Below the pieces are notes generated by a model. That model had not been told where the DNA came from. It saw nothing but the letters and a program-made list of their open reading frames with translations, and did not search any database. The translations under genes were made by a program, and so were the position numbers. A DNA stretch of 64,000 nucleotides, taken from Planococcus rifietoensis (GTDB taxonomy: Bacteria; Bacillota; Bacilli; Bacillales_A; Planococcaceae). The stretch lies in the NCBI RefSeq assembly GCF_001465795.2, contig NZ_CP013659.2, positions 3,131,001-3,195,000 of the forward strand, given 5' to 3'. Positions 43,618 to 54,177 of the stretch are shown in pieces; within the stretch, counting starts at the first letter, position 1; the number at the start of each line of letters is the position of its first letter.

Positions 43618-43646
43618 AACCGGATGCTCAAAAAAGCACCCGGTTC
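43618..43646 (-). terminator. Terminator of ychF
   Basis: AACCGGATGCT pairs with AGCACCCGGTT (one mismatch) around a short A-rich loop; T residues follow on the minus strand. Confidence 0.75.
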
Positions 43647-43725
43647 GGTATTCTTTTCCAGCCGCCAATCCGTTGTTAACTTGTTTCCATGGCAATGACT
43701 GACAATAAACTATTAGGCGTATGCC

Positions 43726-44826
43726 TTATACATTAAATCTGAAGAGCATGACATCGCCGTCTTTGACGATGTACTCCTTGCCTTCTTGGCGCACTTTTCC
43801 AGCTTCTTTCGCCGCTGCCATCGAACCGGCTTCCACCAATTCGTCGTAAGCGACGGTTTCTGCGCGGATAAAGCCGCGTTCGAAGTCCGAGTGGATGACG
43901 CCGGCACATTGAGGGGCTTTCATGCCTTTTTTAAATGTCCATGCCCGTACTTCTTGCACGCCGGCAGTGAAATAAGTCGCCAGCCCGAGCAAGCTGTATG
44001 AAGCTTTGACCAATTGGTCCAATCCAGACTCAGTGATGCCCAATTCTTCAAGGAACATTTCTTTTTCCTCATCATCCAGTTCAGCCATTTCTTCTTCGAT
44101 CTTCGCGCAAATGACGATAACATCAGCTTTGTCTCCAGCAGCAAACTCACGAACTTTTTGGACATATTCGTTGTTGTCGGCATCCGCGATTTCATCTTCT
44201 GAAACGTTCGCTACGTAGAGCATCGGTTTCAGCGTCAAAAGATTCAAGCCTTTAGCGATGCGCAGCTCATCATCTGTGAAATCGATCGAACGTGCCAATT
44301 TGCCGTCCTCGAAAGCTTCACGCAGTTTTAACAAGACCGGCTCTTCTGCAATTGCGTCCTTGTCTCGTTGCTTTTTCAATTTCGCTGCACGTGCAATGCG
44401 TTTCTCGATGCTTTCCATATCCGCCAGTATCAATTCTAGGTTGATGACTTCAATATCGGAAATTGGATCCACTTTTCCCGTAACGTGCGTGATGTTGTCG
44501 TCAGCAAAGCAGCGGACCACTTGGCAAATCGCGTCTACTTCACGGATGTGGGACAGGAATTTATTCCCAAGCCCTTCCCCTTTGCTGGCACCTTCAACAA
44601 TTCCGGCGATATCGGTGAATTCAAAAGCCGTTGGGACGGTTTTTTTCGGATCCACTAATTCCGTCAATTTATTGAGACGCTCATCAGGCACTTCGACGAT
44701 GCCGACGTTTGGATCTATCGTACAGAACGGGTAGTTCGCCGCTTCGGCGCCCGCTTTCGTAATAGCGTTGAATAATGTGGATTTCCCCACGTTTGGTAAT
44801 CCTACAATCCCTGCAGTTAATGCCAA
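43726..44826 (-). CDS. ychF: Redox-responsive OBG-family ATPase YchF
   Basis: YchF is a ribosome-associated P-loop protein that prefers ATP to GTP. The start MALTAGIVGLPNVGKSTLFN carries the P-loop; a coiled-coil hairpin (about 130-215) and a C-terminal TGS domain follow. The start chosen is the TTG at 44826, which gives exactly the family N-terminus and 366 residues, the normal length, with AAAGG 11 nt upstream. A GTG at 44835 lies too close to that site. The function in growth is a negative control of stress responses. Confidence 0.96.
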   Translation of the reverse strand: MALTAGIVGLPNVGKSTLFNAITKAGAEAANYPFCTIDPNVGIVEVPDERLNKLTELVDPKKTVPTAFEFTDIAGIVEGASKGEGLGNKFLSHIREVDAICQVVRCFADDNITHVTGKVDPISDIEVINLELILADMESIEKRIARAAKLKKQRDKDAIAEEPVLLKLREAFEDGKLARSIDFTDDELRIAKGLNLLTLKPMLYVANVSEDEIADADNNEYVQKVREFAAGDKADVIVICAKIEEEMAELDDEEKEMFLEELGITESGLDQLVKASYSLLGLATYFTAGVQEVRAWTFKKGMKAPQCAGVIHSDFERGFIRAETVAYDELVEAGSMAAAKEAGKVRQEGKEYIVKDGDVMLFRFNV

Positions 44827-44906
44827 AGGATTCACGACCTTTCTTTTTCGCTCACAAATTTTGCAACCATTCCATTATAGAAAGACGAGGCGGAAATGTC
44901 CATTCC

Positions 44907-45107
44907 TCATTCCGCCTCGGCCTTCACCAACACTTTTTTCATTTTTTTATTGAACTCGGCGCGCGGCAGCATGACGCTGTGCTGGCAGCCTTCACATTTG
45001 ATGCGGATATCGGCGCCCATGCGGATAATTTTCCAGGCATTCGCCCCGCATGGATGCCCTTTTTTCATTTCGACAATATCATGTAACCCGAATTCTTTCA
45101 TTTCCAT
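44907..45107 (-). CDS. DUF951 small zinc-ribbon-like protein
   Basis: The 66-residue protein has GLHDIVEMKKGHPCG at the start and KCEGC later, giving three cysteines and a histidine that could bind a metal. DUF951 proteins are small, basic and widespread in Bacillota beside ychF and an MscS gene. No function is known. It is 15 bp from the mscS-family gene, so they are probably co-transcribed with ychF. Confidence 0.9.
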   Translation of the reverse strand: MEMKEFGLHDIVEMKKGHPCGANAWKIIRMGADIRIKCEGCQHSVMLPRAEFNKKMKKVLVKAEAE

Positions 45108-45122
45108 GGCTGCGTCCCTCCA

Positions 45123-46025
45123 TCATTTAGTCGCATTCATTGCGGCTGCATCGCCCGGCTCGCGGTGCATGACCACCATGCGAGGATATGGCAATTCGAC
45201 GCCGCGCTGATCGAGAAACTCCTTCAAATCACGGCGCATTCTGCGGGATACCGCAAAATGCTGCATCGGCAAAGTTTCCGCCGTCAAACGCATGACTACT
45301 TCCGTCGCCGTCATATTCTGCACGCCAAGCAATTCGGCTGGGCTGATGACTTCTTCGTAAGTGGGCTGTACCGTTTCCAAAAACTCCAAAATCAACCGTT
45401 CCACTTTTGCCAGGTCGGAATCATGCGAAACGCTCAGATCCACGACTGCGATTGAATTATGAAGCGAGAAGTTGACGACTTCCGTAACCATGCCGTTCGG
45501 GAAGATGAACAGCTCGCCGGTCCACGCCTGCACTTTCGTCGTACGCAAACCGATTTCCTGCACCGTTCCTTCGGCTTGGTTGATGCGGACATAATCACCG
45601 ACTGAAAATTGGTCTTCAAAAATGATGAAGAAGCCGGTGATGACATCGCGCACCAAGTTCTGTGCGCCAAAACCGACAGCGAGGCCGACCACCCCGGCAC
45701 CGGCGATAATCCCGCTGATGTTAACCGAGAACGCCGACAATATGGCGACTAGCGCCATGAATCCAATGACATAGGTAACGATATTCTCCAACAGTTTCGA
45801 CAAAGTCTGATGACGGCGGCCATTCGTTTTGATCGGCCCTCTTAAACGGACTGAAAACGATTTGCGGATGATGATCCGCATGACACGCGTCAATATATAG
45901 GCACCGACAGCAATTAAAATGACACGCAGGGCTGTTCCGGAAATGGCTAACCACATTTCCTCATCCATCAGCTTTGCTATCATCCGATTTACAAATCCTT
46001 CAACAACGCTTCTTTCGTAAAACAC
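45123..46025 (-). CDS. MscS-family mechanosensitive channel
   Basis: The 300-residue protein has three membrane helices (about 25-45, 75-100, 100-125), the last holding the Gly/Ala-rich pore GIIAGAGVVGLAVGFGAQNL, followed by the MscS beta domain and a C-terminal alpha/beta domain. It releases ions when membrane tension rises. It lies in a leftward block between a DUF554 gene and the DUF951 gene, the usual order here in Bacillota. Confidence 0.94.
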   Translation of the reverse strand: MFYERSVVEGFVNRMIAKLMDEEMWLAISGTALRVILIAVGAYILTRVMRIIIRKSFSVRLRGPIKTNGRRHQTLSKLLENIVTYVIGFMALVAILSAFSVNISGIIAGAGVVGLAVGFGAQNLVRDVITGFFIIFEDQFSVGDYVRINQAEGTVQEIGLRTTKVQAWTGELFIFPNGMVTEVVNFSLHNSIAVVDLSVSHDSDLAKVERLILEFLETVQPTYEEVISPAELLGVQNMTATEVVMRLTAETLPMQHFAVSRRMRRDLKEFLDQRGVELPYPRMVVMHREPGDAAAMNATK

Positions 46026-46046
46026 GTCTACACCTTCTTTAATTAC

Positions 46047-46760
46047 TTACATCAGATTGAATTTAAACACGGCCGTGACAAGAAACGCAACTACAATGAT
46101 CCCCGGCAATAAGTTTGCTACACGGATCTTCACAATGCCCATCAAATTAAGTCCAATTGCCACAATCATGACCCCGCCGGTCGCCGTCATTTCGGTGATG
46201 AACAAGTCGAGCGCCGCTTCCGGGATGAGCAGGCTGATCTGTGTCGCGAACAAAGCGATTAATCCCTGGTACACGAATACCGGAATCGCTGACAGCATCA
46301 CCCCGATGCCGAGTGTCGAAGCGAGGATGATCGATGTAAAGCCGTCAATGATGCCTTTCGAGACGAGAACGCCGTGTTCGTTGCTGAGACCGCTCTCCAA
46401 TGCGCCGATAATGCCCATCGCGCCGATGACGAAAATCAGCGTCGCAGTGACAAATCCTTGCGCCAGGCTCCCCTGGCTTTCTTTCGTGCCGAGCATCCGT
46501 TCAATCCAACGGCCGAATGCATTCAATTTGTCTTCGAGCCGCGCCCACTCGCCGATCACCGCACCGAGCACCAAACTGATGATGACGATGACGAAATTCT
46601 GGCTCTCAAAGCCCATCTGCAAACCCAACACTACGACCACAAGCCCAATGACATACATGACCGTCTCTTTCATCCTGTCGGGAATATTGCGCAATGCCCG
46701 CCCGATCAGTGTTCCTATGACAATTAACAGCGCGTTGACCAATGTTCCCCAAAGAACCAT
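46047..46760 (-). CDS. DUF554 family membrane protein
   Basis: The 237-residue protein has about seven hydrophobic segments with conserved GTLIGRAL and a central GFVTATLIFVIGAMGIIGALE. DUF554 proteins resemble transporters, but no substrate is known. It is 21 bp from the MscS gene. A sporulation-linked yyaC gene, found near spo0J in Bacillus, is not seen here. Confidence 0.9.
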   Translation of the reverse strand: MVLWGTLVNALLIVIGTLIGRALRNIPDRMKETVMYVIGLVVVVLGLQMGFESQNFVIVIISLVLGAVIGEWARLEDKLNAFGRWIERMLGTKESQGSLAQGFVTATLIFVIGAMGIIGALESGLSNEHGVLVSKGIIDGFTSIILASTLGIGVMLSAIPVFVYQGLIALFATQISLLIPEAALDLFITEMTATGGVMIVAIGLNLMGIVKIRVANLLPGIIVVAFLVTAVFKFNLM

Positions 46761-46908
46761 ATTCGAGCTCCTTCCTCTCCGTGCCTCGGAATGTGCAAAG
46801 CGCCCGGCTCTTCTCCCTCTTTTTTATCGAGTTTTAAAAACCGTCCACTGAGCTGCCATTACGTAAGTGCATGTTTGTTTCGACGGCTTTCTCCCGCTTC
46901 AAAGAAAC

Positions 46909-46935
46909 GCCTATTTCCCGTCTCCGGAAAATAGG
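46909..46935 (-). terminator. Probable terminator of the soj-spo0J operon
   Basis: GCCTATTTCC pairs with GGAAAATAGGC (one mismatch or bulge); the minus strand continues GTTTCTTTG, a weak T tract. Confidence 0.6.
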
Positions 46936-47013
46936 CCGTTTTCATACCGATGTCACAGTTCATTTAGATAAACCCGCCATTAGCGTCAAATACGCCATAT
47001 GCCGGTTGAAATA

Positions 47014-47847
47014 TTATTTCAGCAAATCCAAGATCCGTTCCAAGTCATCTTCTGAGAAAAACTCGATTTCGATCTTGCCTTTGTTCTTCTGTTTTTTGAT
47101 CTGGACATTCGTGCCGAAACGGTCACGCAGCTCAGATTGTTTTTCTTCTATAAAGATATCCTTTTTCTTTTCCGGTGTTTCACGTGGAACATTGTCGTTT
47201 AAACGCTGCACCAAGCTCTCCAGCTGGCGGACATTCAATCCTTCTTTGACCGCCTTTTGCGCCGTCTCGGAAATATCCTTTTTGCTGCGCAATCCGAGCA
47301 AGGTACGGCCATGCCCCATCGATAGCTTTTTATCCGAAATGAGCTCGCGAACGTCTTTCGGCAAGGTCAACAAACGGATATGGTTGGTGATATGCGGGCG
47401 GCTTTTGCCAAGCCGGAACGCCAATTGCTCTTGCGTCAAATTCAATGTATCCATCAGTTTCTGGTAGGCTTCCGCTTCTTCGATCGGCGTCAAATCCTCG
47501 CGCTGCAAGTTTTCGAGAATCGCCAATTCCATCATCTGCTGTTCATTGAAATCTTTGACGATGGCTGGAACTTCTTTCAATTTACACAGTTTTGCCGCAC
47601 GGAAGCGGCGTTCTCCGACGACCAGTTCGAATTTTGCGCCTTTTTTCCGCACGACGACTGGCTGCAGGATGCCGTGCTCGCGAATCGATTCGGCAAGTTC
47701 TTCAAGGGCTTGCTGGTCGAACACTTTGCGCGGCTGATGCGGGTTTTCTTTAATATCGGTCAACTTGATCTGCATCACTTTATCCGTTTCGTTGACTGTT
47801 TCTCCTGGAAACAATGCGTTGATGCCTTTTCCCAATCCTTTAGCCAT
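47014..47847 (-). CDS. spo0J: Chromosome-partitioning protein Spo0J (ParB)
   Basis: Spo0J is a CTP-dependent clamp that loads at parS sites and recruits SMC. The 277-residue protein begins MAKGLGKGINALF and has NPHQPRK (box I), the CTP-binding GERRFRAAK, a helix-turn-helix TQEQLAFRLGKSRPHITNHIR for parS, and a C-terminal dimer domain. It overlaps soj by 8 bp. A parS site lies within it (47176-47191), as in Bacillus. Confidence 0.98.
   Translation of the reverse strand: MAKGLGKGINALFPGETVNETDKVMQIKLTDIKENPHQPRKVFDQQALEELAESIREHGILQPVVVRKKGAKFELVVGERRFRAAKLCKLKEVPAIVKDFNEQQMMELAILENLQREDLTPIEEAEAYQKLMDTLNLTQEQLAFRLGKSRPHITNHIRLLTLPKDVRELISDKKLSMGHGRTLLGLRSKKDISETAQKAVKEGLNVRQLESLVQRLNDNVPRETPEKKKDIFIEEKQSELRDRFGTNVQIKKQKNKGKIEIEFFSEDDLERILDLLK
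47176..47191. other. parS site inside spo0J
   Basis: TGTTTCACGTGGAACA fits the parS consensus read on the opposite strand (TGTTNCACGTGAAACA). Its place in spo0J is conserved with B. subtilis. Confidence 0.9.
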
Positions 47848-48601
47848 TACGAATCACTTCCTTCGCCAATTCTAGATAAACTTCTGCGCCTCTGGACTTC
47901 GGATCATAGATGATGATTGGCTCTCCGTGACTCGGGGCCTCGCTCAAGCGGACATTACGTGGAACCACTGTGTCGTACACTTTGTCCTGGAAGTATTTCT
48001 TCACTTCTTCGATAACTTGCATGCCCAGATTGGTCCGTGCATCGTACATCGTCAACAGCACGCCGTCGATCATCAGATCGTGGTTTAAGTGTTTTTGGAC
48101 CAAGCGGACGGTACTCAATAACTGGCTTAAACCTTCTAGAGCATAATATTCACATTGTACTGGAATAATAATTCCGTCTGAAGCGGTTAACGAATTCAAG
48201 GTCAATAAGCCAAGTGACGGCGGACAGTCGATGATGATGTAATCGTATAAGTCCTTTACTTCTGCCAAGGCATTTTTCAGTCGTGCTTCGCGCGAAATGG
48301 TCGAAACCAATTCAATTTCCGCACCGGCCAATGAAATTGTCGCCGGCACCACATGAAGATTTTCGACTTTCGTCTCCATGATTGTGTCTTTAACATCGAC
48401 ATCATCGATGAGAATTTCGTAGATGCATTGATCGACATCGCCTTTATTGATGCCGACGCCGCTCGTCGCATTTCCTTGTGGATCGATATCTATTAACAGC
48501 ACTTTCTTGCCTAAATATGCAAGGCATGCGCTTAAATTAACTGATGAAGTTGTTTTTCCTACACCGCCCTTTTGATTGGCGATGGCAATCGTTCTACCCA
48601 C
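47840..48601 (-). CDS. soj: Chromosome-partitioning ATPase Soj (ParA)
   Basis: Soj is a ParA-type ATPase that works with Spo0J in origin segregation and controls DnaA activity. The 253-residue protein has the deviant Walker A KGGVGKTTSS (residues 11-20), where Lys11 is the signature lysine, and Walker B YIIIDCPPSLG near 120. Translation starts at a GTG (48601) with a weak ribosome site. It overlaps spo0J. Confidence 0.98.
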   Translation of the reverse strand: MGRTIAIANQKGGVGKTTSSVNLSACLAYLGKKVLLIDIDPQGNATSGVGINKGDVDQCIYEILIDDVDVKDTIMETKVENLHVVPATISLAGAEIELVSTISREARLKNALAEVKDLYDYIIIDCPPSLGLLTLNSLTASDGIIIPVQCEYYALEGLSQLLSTVRLVQKHLNHDLMIDGVLLTMYDARTNLGMQVIEEVKKYFQDKVYDTVVPRNVRLSEAPSHGEPIIIYDPKSRGAEVYLELAKEVIRNG

Positions 48602-48730
48602 ACGTGCACCAACTTTCTTCGATACTGTCTTTATTTTACTGCGGAAACACCATTATGGCTATCCGCGACAGCTTCCATTTCTATATTGTATCAAATTTCC
48701 TGTTTCATAGAGATAAATCTGCCAAAAAAA

Positions 48731-48753
48731 GCCCTTTCCTCAACGGAAAGAGC
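48731..48753 (-). terminator. Terminator of noc
   Basis: GCCCTTTCC pairs with GGAAAGAGC (one mismatch); seven T residues follow on the minus strand. Confidence 0.8.
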
Positions 48754-48755
48754 GA

Positions 48756-49619
48756 TTATGGGCGTTTTTTCGGAATTTTCACGGTAATTTGGTAATAATC
48801 CTCGTGTTCTTCCTCTTTTGTATCCAGCTTAATGCCGCTTTTTTTGACCATCGACAACGACTCTTTGATGGTATTCATCGCAATACGCATATCCCGGCTG
48901 ACAGCTTTTCGGCGTTTCTTCGGCTTTTTCGGAACTTCTTCCGTCAAGTTTCTGATGCGTTCTTCCAGCTCTTTAACGTTAAGCCCTTCCTCCAATAGTT
49001 GTTCAAGCAAGTGCTGTTGGAGTTCAAGGTCTTTTACCGGCAATAAAGCACGGGCATGGCGTTCAGTGATGCTTCGTGTAAGAAGCGCTTGCTGGACGGC
49101 TTCCGGTAGCTTTAACAGCCGCAGTTTATTGGCGACAGCTGACTGGCTTTTACCGAGCCGCTGCGCCAATGCCTCCTGAGTGATCTCCTGGATTTGCAGC
49201 AGATTGGAATAGGCATGCGCCTCTTCAATTGCCGTCAATTCCTCGCGCTGGAGGTTTTCAATCAACGCGATCGATGCCGTTTCTTTATCGCTTAATTGGC
49301 GGACGATTGCCGGAACTTCCTTCCAGCCAAGAGAGGTCATCGCACGGAAGCGCCGTTCCCCTGCAATGATTTCATAAAAACCTTCCTGCTGCGAATCCCT
49401 GACGACGATCGGCTGAATGACGCCGTGGACATGGATCGTCCGGGCCAATTCTTCGATTTTCTCCTCGTCAAAAACGGTCCGCGGCTGGAATTGGTTGGCA
49501 TGGATCTTAGCCAGCGGTATTTTCACCACTTCTTCAGAAGCATTATTTGAAGCTTCTGCTATTGTTGCATCGTTTGCTTTATCTCCGCCTCCGAAAAGAC
49601 GGGCAAAAGGACTTTTCAT
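48756..49619 (-). CDS. noc: Nucleoid occlusion protein Noc
   Basis: Noc is a ParB paralogue that blocks division over the nucleoid. The 287-residue protein has an N-terminal amphipathic helix ([14 protein letters not shown]) for membrane contact, the CTP-binding GERRFRAM motif and a helix-turn-helix [21 protein letters not shown]. It differs from the adjacent Spo0J by that N-terminal helix and by a basic region [18 protein letters not shown]. It lies between rsmG and soj as in Bacillus. Confidence 0.97.
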   Translation of the reverse strand: MKSPFARLFGGGDKANDATIAEASNNASEEVVKIPLAKIHANQFQPRTVFDEEKIEELARTIHVHGVIQPIVVRDSQQEGFYEIIAGERRFRAMTSLGWKEVPAIVRQLSDKETASIALIENLQREELTAIEEAHAYSNLLQIQEITQEALAQRLGKSQSAVANKLRLLKLPEAVQQALLTRSITERHARALLPVKDLELQQHLLEQLLEEGLNVKELEERIRNLTEEVPKKPKKRRKAVSRDMRIAMNTIKESLSMVKKSGIKLDTKEEEHEDYYQITVKIPKKRP

Positions 49620-49688
49620 GCTCAGGCACCACCTTATTAAAAACTTGCTCTTGTTGTTTCATTCCAAAGACGCATTTGCAATTCCATA

Positions 49689-49704
49689 TGTTCCACGTGA
49701 AACA
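49689..49704. other. parS site between noc and rsmG
   Basis: TGTTCCACGTGAAACA matches the parS consensus exactly. It lies just outside the end of rsmG, about 8.6 kb from the DnaA-trio region. Confidence 0.92.
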
Positions 49705-50418
49705 TTAGCTGATCGGGGATTTGTTCGGCATGCCCGCTTTTCTCGGATATTTCTTCGGCGTTGCCTTGAATTTCCGGAACACTTGGATATGGCGTTCACT
49801 TTCTTCTACTGGCAAGAGGAAGGAATGCACAGCTTCCTGCTTCACTCCGAGCACTTGGAGCGCTTTGTCCGCGTCTTTCAGTTCATCGGTTGCGGATGCT
49901 GCTTTCATTGCGGCAAACACCCCTCCCTGTTTGACGAGCGGCACACAGAGTTCAGCGAGCACTGAGAGTCTTGCTACAGCGCGAGCGGTTACGATATCGT
50001 AGCTTTCGCGGTGCTGTGACTGGCCAAAATCTTCTGCGCGCGAGTGGACGAAAGAAACTTTGTCCAACCCTAAAGCTTCACTCAAATGATTCAAGAATTG
50101 GATTCGTTTGTTCAATGAATCGACGATCGTCACTTCGATATGCGGGAAGCAGATTTTTAGCGGGATGCTCGGAAAGCCAGCCCCTGCCCCGACGTCACAT
50201 AATGACAGCGGCTTGGTGAAATCCATGTAAAAGGCGGCACTGATGGAGTCGTAGAAATGCTTTAAATAGACATCTGCCTGATCCGTGATGGCTGTCAAAT
50301 TCATTTTTTCGTTCCATTCGACGAGTTCCTTGTAATAGATGCGGAATTGCTCCAACTGGCGCTCGGAAAGTTCGATGCCTTGTTGTTTCAATGCTTGCGC
50401 GAATTGCTGTTCGTTCAC
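49705..50418 (-). CDS. rsmG: 16S rRNA (guanine527-N7)-methyltransferase RsmG
   Basis: RsmG methylates G527 in 16S rRNA with S-adenosylmethionine; loss gives low-level streptomycin resistance in relatives. The start chosen is a GTG at 50418 with GAGGGGG 7 nt upstream, giving 237 residues and the usual start [14 protein letters not shown]. The SAM-binding [16 protein letters not shown] is present near residue 71. It is next to mnmG, from which a terminator separates it. Confidence 0.96.
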   Translation of the reverse strand: MNEQQFAQALKQQGIELSERQLEQFRIYYKELVEWNEKMNLTAITDQADVYLKHFYDSISAAFYMDFTKPLSLCDVGAGAGFPSIPLKICFPHIEVTIVDSLNKRIQFLNHLSEALGLDKVSFVHSRAEDFGQSQHRESYDIVTARAVARLSVLAELCVPLVKQGGVFAAMKAASATDELKDADKALQVLGVKQEAVHSFLLPVEESERHIQVFRKFKATPKKYPRKAGMPNKSPIS

Positions 50419-50487
50419 TTTATGTCCCCCTCTCACCTGTCTCACCGCACATTTGCGGGAGCGGGATTAGCGTTTTTATGTAAAAGC

Positions 50488-50515
50488 AAATGGGCTGGCG
50501 GATACCAGCCCATTT
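50488..50515 (-). terminator. Terminator of the mnmE-mnmG genes
   Basis: AAATGGGCTGG pairs perfectly with CCAGCCCATTT around six bases; the minus strand continues GCTTTTAC. Confidence 0.8.
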
Positions 50516-50567
50516 CGAGTTCTGTTATGTGCTGGCGGCCATGCCGCCCAGTGAGCTCAAATCCCAA

Positions 50568-52451
50568 CTAGACTTTTGCGATTCTTCCTTGTTCAATATA
50601 CACCAATAAAATCGAAATGTCAGCAGGGTTGACGCCAGAAATGCGCGTGGCTTGCGCAATCGACAGCGGCTGTACTTCTTTCAGTTTGCCGCGTGCTTCC
50701 GTCGCAAGCCCTGAAATGGCATCGTAATCGATGTTTTCAGGAATCTTTTTATTCTCCATCTTCTTCAGCTTATCGACTTGCTGAAGGGATTTCTCGATAT
50801 AGCCTTCGTATTTCACATGGATCTCGACTTGCTCTTTCACTTCGTCGCTGAGCGCGATGTCGGATTCAGTTAAGGACGCGATCATGTCGTAATTCATTTC
50901 CGGGCGCTTCAACAGGTCGGCTGCGCGGATGCCGTCTTTCAGCTCGCTGCCTCCTGCGTTGCGTATCGCTTCCTGCGTTTGTTCGTTCGGCTTGATGATG
51001 ATGCCGCGCAGGCGCTTGATTTCTTCTTCGATATGATCTTTCTTCTCAAGAAAGCGTGCATAACGCTCTTCTGTGATCATGCCGAGCTGATAGCCGAGTT
51101 CTGTCAAACGCAAGTCAGCGTTATCGTGGCGCAGCAATAAGCGGTATTCGGCACGTGATGTCAACAAGCGGTAAGGCTCGCTTGTGCCTTTGGTGACCAA
51201 ATCGTCGATCAAAACGCCGATATACGCATCCGAACGGCTGAGGATGACTTCTTCTTTGCCGAGCACTTTCGCTGCGGCATTGATGCCTGCCATAAGCCCC
51301 TGTCCCGCTGCTTCTTCGTAGCCGGACGTGCCGTTGATTTGTCCTGCTGTATAAAGATTGGTGATTTGTTTGGATTCAAGCGTCGGCCATAATTGCGTCG
51401 GCACGATGGCATCGTATTCGATCGCATAGCCTGAACGCATCATATCGGCCTTCTCAAGCCCTGGAATCGATTCGAGTAGCTTGCGCTGAACGTGTTCCGG
51501 CAAACTCGTAGAAAGGCCTTGTACGTAAACCTCGCGCGTTGAGCGCCCTTCCGGCTCCAGGAAGATCTGGTGGCGGGGCTTGTCGCTGAAGCGGACGATT
51601 TTGTCTTCGATCGATGGGCAATAACGCGGCCCTGTGCCTTTTGCCATGCCCGAATACATCGGCGACAAATGCAAATTCTCATCGATGATCTGATGGGTTT
51701 CGCTCGTCGTATACGTCAGCCAGCACGGCATTTGGTCCATGATGAATTCCGTCGTTTCAAAGCTGAACGCGCGCGGCACATCGTCTCCCGGCTGGATTTC
51801 CGTTTTCGAGTAGTCGATGCTGTTGCTGTTGATGCGCGGCGGTGTACCGGTCTTGAAACGCACCGTCTCAAAACCGAGCTGCTCCAGATTTTCCGCCAGT
51901 TTAATGGACGGCTGCTGGTGGTTCGGGCCGCTTGAGTAGCGCAAGTCGCCGATGATGATTTCGCCGCGCAGGAAGGTTCCAGTCGTGATGACCACCGTTT
52001 CCGCGCGGTAAATGCCGCCTACTTGTGTAATGAGGCCCTTGACTTCCCCATCTTCAACAATCAATTCTTCTGCGATGCCTTGGTGCAAGCTCAGGTTTTC
52101 CTGTTCTTCCATCAAGCGCTTCATTTCCTGCTGGTAAAGCACTTTATCGGCTTGTGCGCGCAATGCGCGAACGGCCGGCCCTTTGGCGGTATTGAGCATT
52201 CTCATTTGAATATGCGTTTTATCGATGACGCGGCCCATAGCCCCGCCCATTGCATCTATTTCACGTACTACGATGCCTTTTGCCGGCCCGCCGATGGACG
52301 GGTTGCATGGCATAAAGGCAATCATATCGAGATTCATCGTCAACACAAGCGTTTTAGCGCCCATGCGTGCAGAAGCGAGTGCTGCTTCTGCTCCGGCATG
52401 GCCTGCGCCTACGACGATGACATCGAACGTGCCTGCTTCGTATTGTGGCAT
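50568..52451 (-). CDS. mnmG: tRNA uridine 5-carboxymethylaminomethyl modification enzyme MnmG
   Basis: MnmG (GidA) is an FAD- and NADH-dependent enzyme that, with MnmE, modifies the wobble uridine of certain tRNAs. The 627-residue protein has [17 protein letters not shown] for FAD near residue 14, conserved [12 protein letters not shown] near 49 and C-terminal helical domain for MnmE contact. It follows mnmE by 23 bp, the usual pairing. Confidence 0.98.
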   Translation of the reverse strand: MPQYEAGTFDVIVVGAGHAGAEAALASARMGAKTLVLTMNLDMIAFMPCNPSIGGPAKGIVVREIDAMGGAMGRVIDKTHIQMRMLNTAKGPAVRALRAQADKVLYQQEMKRLMEEQENLSLHQGIAEELIVEDGEVKGLITQVGGIYRAETVVITTGTFLRGEIIIGDLRYSSGPNHQQPSIKLAENLEQLGFETVRFKTGTPPRINSNSIDYSKTEIQPGDDVPRAFSFETTEFIMDQMPCWLTYTTSETHQIIDENLHLSPMYSGMAKGTGPRYCPSIEDKIVRFSDKPRHQIFLEPEGRSTREVYVQGLSTSLPEHVQRKLLESIPGLEKADMMRSGYAIEYDAIVPTQLWPTLESKQITNLYTAGQINGTSGYEEAAGQGLMAGINAAAKVLGKEEVILSRSDAYIGVLIDDLVTKGTSEPYRLLTSRAEYRLLLRHDNADLRLTELGYQLGMITEERYARFLEKKDHIEEEIKRLRGIIIKPNEQTQEAIRNAGGSELKDGIRAADLLKRPEMNYDMIASLTESDIALSDEVKEQVEIHVKYEGYIEKSLQQVDKLKKMENKKIPENIDYDAISGLATEARGKLKEVQPLSIAQATRISGVNPADISILLVYIEQGRIAKV

Positions 52452-52474
52452 GTTCGTTCAGTCCCTTCAAAAAT

Positions 52475-53863
52475 TTATTTTCCTAGGCAAAATTGCGAGA
52501 ATAATTGATTCAATAAACCGTCATCTGCCGTATCGCCGATGATCTCACCGAGAATTTCCCAAGTACGGGTCACATCGATTTGGATCATATCGACCGGCAC
52601 GTCCATTTCGGCGGCTGAAATCGCATCCGAAATCGTTTGATGCGCTTGGTGCAAGAGTGAAATATGGCGCACGTTGGAAACATAGGTCATGTCCCCTGCC
52701 TCGATTTCTCCTTCAAAGAACAATTCGGCGATCGCTTCTTCGAGCTGGTCGATGCCTTCTTCTTCAATTAAAGAAGTCGTCACGAGGCGTTTGTCGCTGG
52801 TCAGTTCCTTCACTTGATCCAAGTCGATCTGTTGCGGCAAATCGGTCTTGTTGATGACGACGATGTAATTCATGTCGCGGACCGCTTCGAATAACAGCAG
52901 ATCTTCTTCTGTCAGAGCTTCCGCGTAATTCAATACATAAAGGATCAAATCGGCTTCCTTCAGCACTTTGCGCGAGCGTTCGACGCCGATTCGTTCGACA
53001 ATGTCCTCTGTTTCCCGGATGCCTGCTGTATCGACAAGACGCAGCGGCACGCCGCGGACATTGACATATTCTTCGATGATGTCGCGCGTCGTTCCGGCGA
53101 TTTCTGTGACAATGGCTTTGTTTTCCTGGACCAAGCTGTTCAATAGCGATGATTTCCCGACATTCGGGCGACCGATGATGACGGTTGATAAGCCTTCCCG
53201 CAAAATCTTGCCTTGCTGGGAAGTTTGGAGCAATTTGGCGATTTCCGATTGCACCCATTGCGCTTTTTCAAGCATCATCGGACGCGTCATTTCTTCCACA
53301 TCGTCATATTCGGGATAATCGATGTTCACTTCCATCTGTGCGATCGATTCCAATAGCGCCTGGCGCAGCGAACTGATGAGACGCGACAAGCGCCCTTCCA
53401 TCTGCGTCAGGGCGACGTCCATGGCACGGTCCGTTTTCGCGCGGATCAAGTCCATCACGGCCTCTGCCTGTGACAAGTCGATGCGCCCATTAAGGAATGC
53501 ACGCTTGGTGAATTCACCTGGCTCTGCAAGCCGTGCACCCGCTCTTAAGGCGAGTGACAGTACACGATTGACTGATACGATGCCGCCGTGGCAATTAATC
53601 TCCACGACATCTTCACGGGTAAATGTTTTTGGTGCTCTCATCAATGCGACCATTACTTCCTCCGCCGTTTCTTTCGTCGCGGGGTCTTCGATATGGCCGT
53701 AATGGATGGTATGGCTCGCCTGTTCAGCGAGCGCTTTAGCAGACGGCGCACGGAACAAACGGTCTGCGATGGCTACCGCTTCCGGCCCGCTCAAACGGAC
53801 AATGGCGATAGCCCCTTCACCGCTTGGCGTGGAAATCGCGGCGATCGTATCGAATTCCATCAT
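52475..53863 (-). CDS. mnmE: tRNA modification GTPase MnmE
   Basis: MnmE is a potassium-activated dimeric GTPase partnering MnmG. The 462-residue protein has an N-terminal formyl-tetrahydrofolate-binding domain, a helical domain, a G domain (about 225-380) with P-loop [14 protein letters not shown] and NKTD, and the C-terminal CLGK with the conserved cysteine. GGAGG lies 10 nt before the ATG; a second ATG follows directly. Confidence 0.98.
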   Translation of the reverse strand: MMEFDTIAAISTPSGEGAIAIVRLSGPEAVAIADRLFRAPSAKALAEQASHTIHYGHIEDPATKETAEEVMVALMRAPKTFTREDVVEINCHGGIVSVNRVLSLALRAGARLAEPGEFTKRAFLNGRIDLSQAEAVMDLIRAKTDRAMDVALTQMEGRLSRLISSLRQALLESIAQMEVNIDYPEYDDVEEMTRPMMLEKAQWVQSEIAKLLQTSQQGKILREGLSTVIIGRPNVGKSSLLNSLVQENKAIVTEIAGTTRDIIEEYVNVRGVPLRLVDTAGIRETEDIVERIGVERSRKVLKEADLILYVLNYAEALTEEDLLLFEAVRDMNYIVVINKTDLPQQIDLDQVKELTSDKRLVTTSLIEEEGIDQLEEAIAELFFEGEIEAGDMTYVSNVRHISLLHQAHQTISDAISAAEMDVPVDMIQIDVTRTWEILGEIIGDTADDGLLNQLFSQFCLGK

Positions 53864-53943
53864 GATGCTGTTTCCTCCTCTTGCAATAAAATACTAAAGG
53901 CAAACAAATTAAGTTTGCCCACAGCATGCTTTTATGGGTTAAA

Positions 53944-53969
53944 ACAGTTGTCCACATGTGGACAACTGT
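53944..53969. repeat. Perfect 26-bp palindrome with paired DnaA-like boxes
   Basis: ACAGTTGTCCACA is followed immediately by its exact complement. It contains head-to-head TTGTCCACA boxes (53948-53956 and 53957-53965), each one base from the DnaA consensus. No T run follows. The gap 53864-54177 holds this, the jag terminator and nothing else recognised. Confidence 0.85.
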
Positions 53970-54128
53970 CAAAATACGCGTGGCTGTACAACGTACAACA
54001 ATAACACAAAATGCATGAAATCAAAAGATACAGCGCTCGATTTTGGTATTTTTTTCAGGTTCACTCGCAAATATGATATGCATAAATATACAATCGTAGA
54101 ATTGCTGCTTCTCTGTTCTTTCCATAAA

Positions 54129-54170
54129 AAATGCCCGCTGGCGTCATATAAATGACGCCAGCGGGCATTT
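54129..54170 (-). terminator. Terminator of yidC-jag
   Basis: A perfect 19-bp stem (AAATGCCCGCTGGCGTCAT with complement) around four bases, followed by T residues on the minus strand. Confidence 0.95.
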
Positions 54171-54177
54171 GCTTCCA

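Noticed and set aside
46871..47467. Plus-strand frame of 198 codons opposite spo0J
   Set aside because: It lies mostly over spo0J coding sequence, has no ribosome site and resembles no protein.
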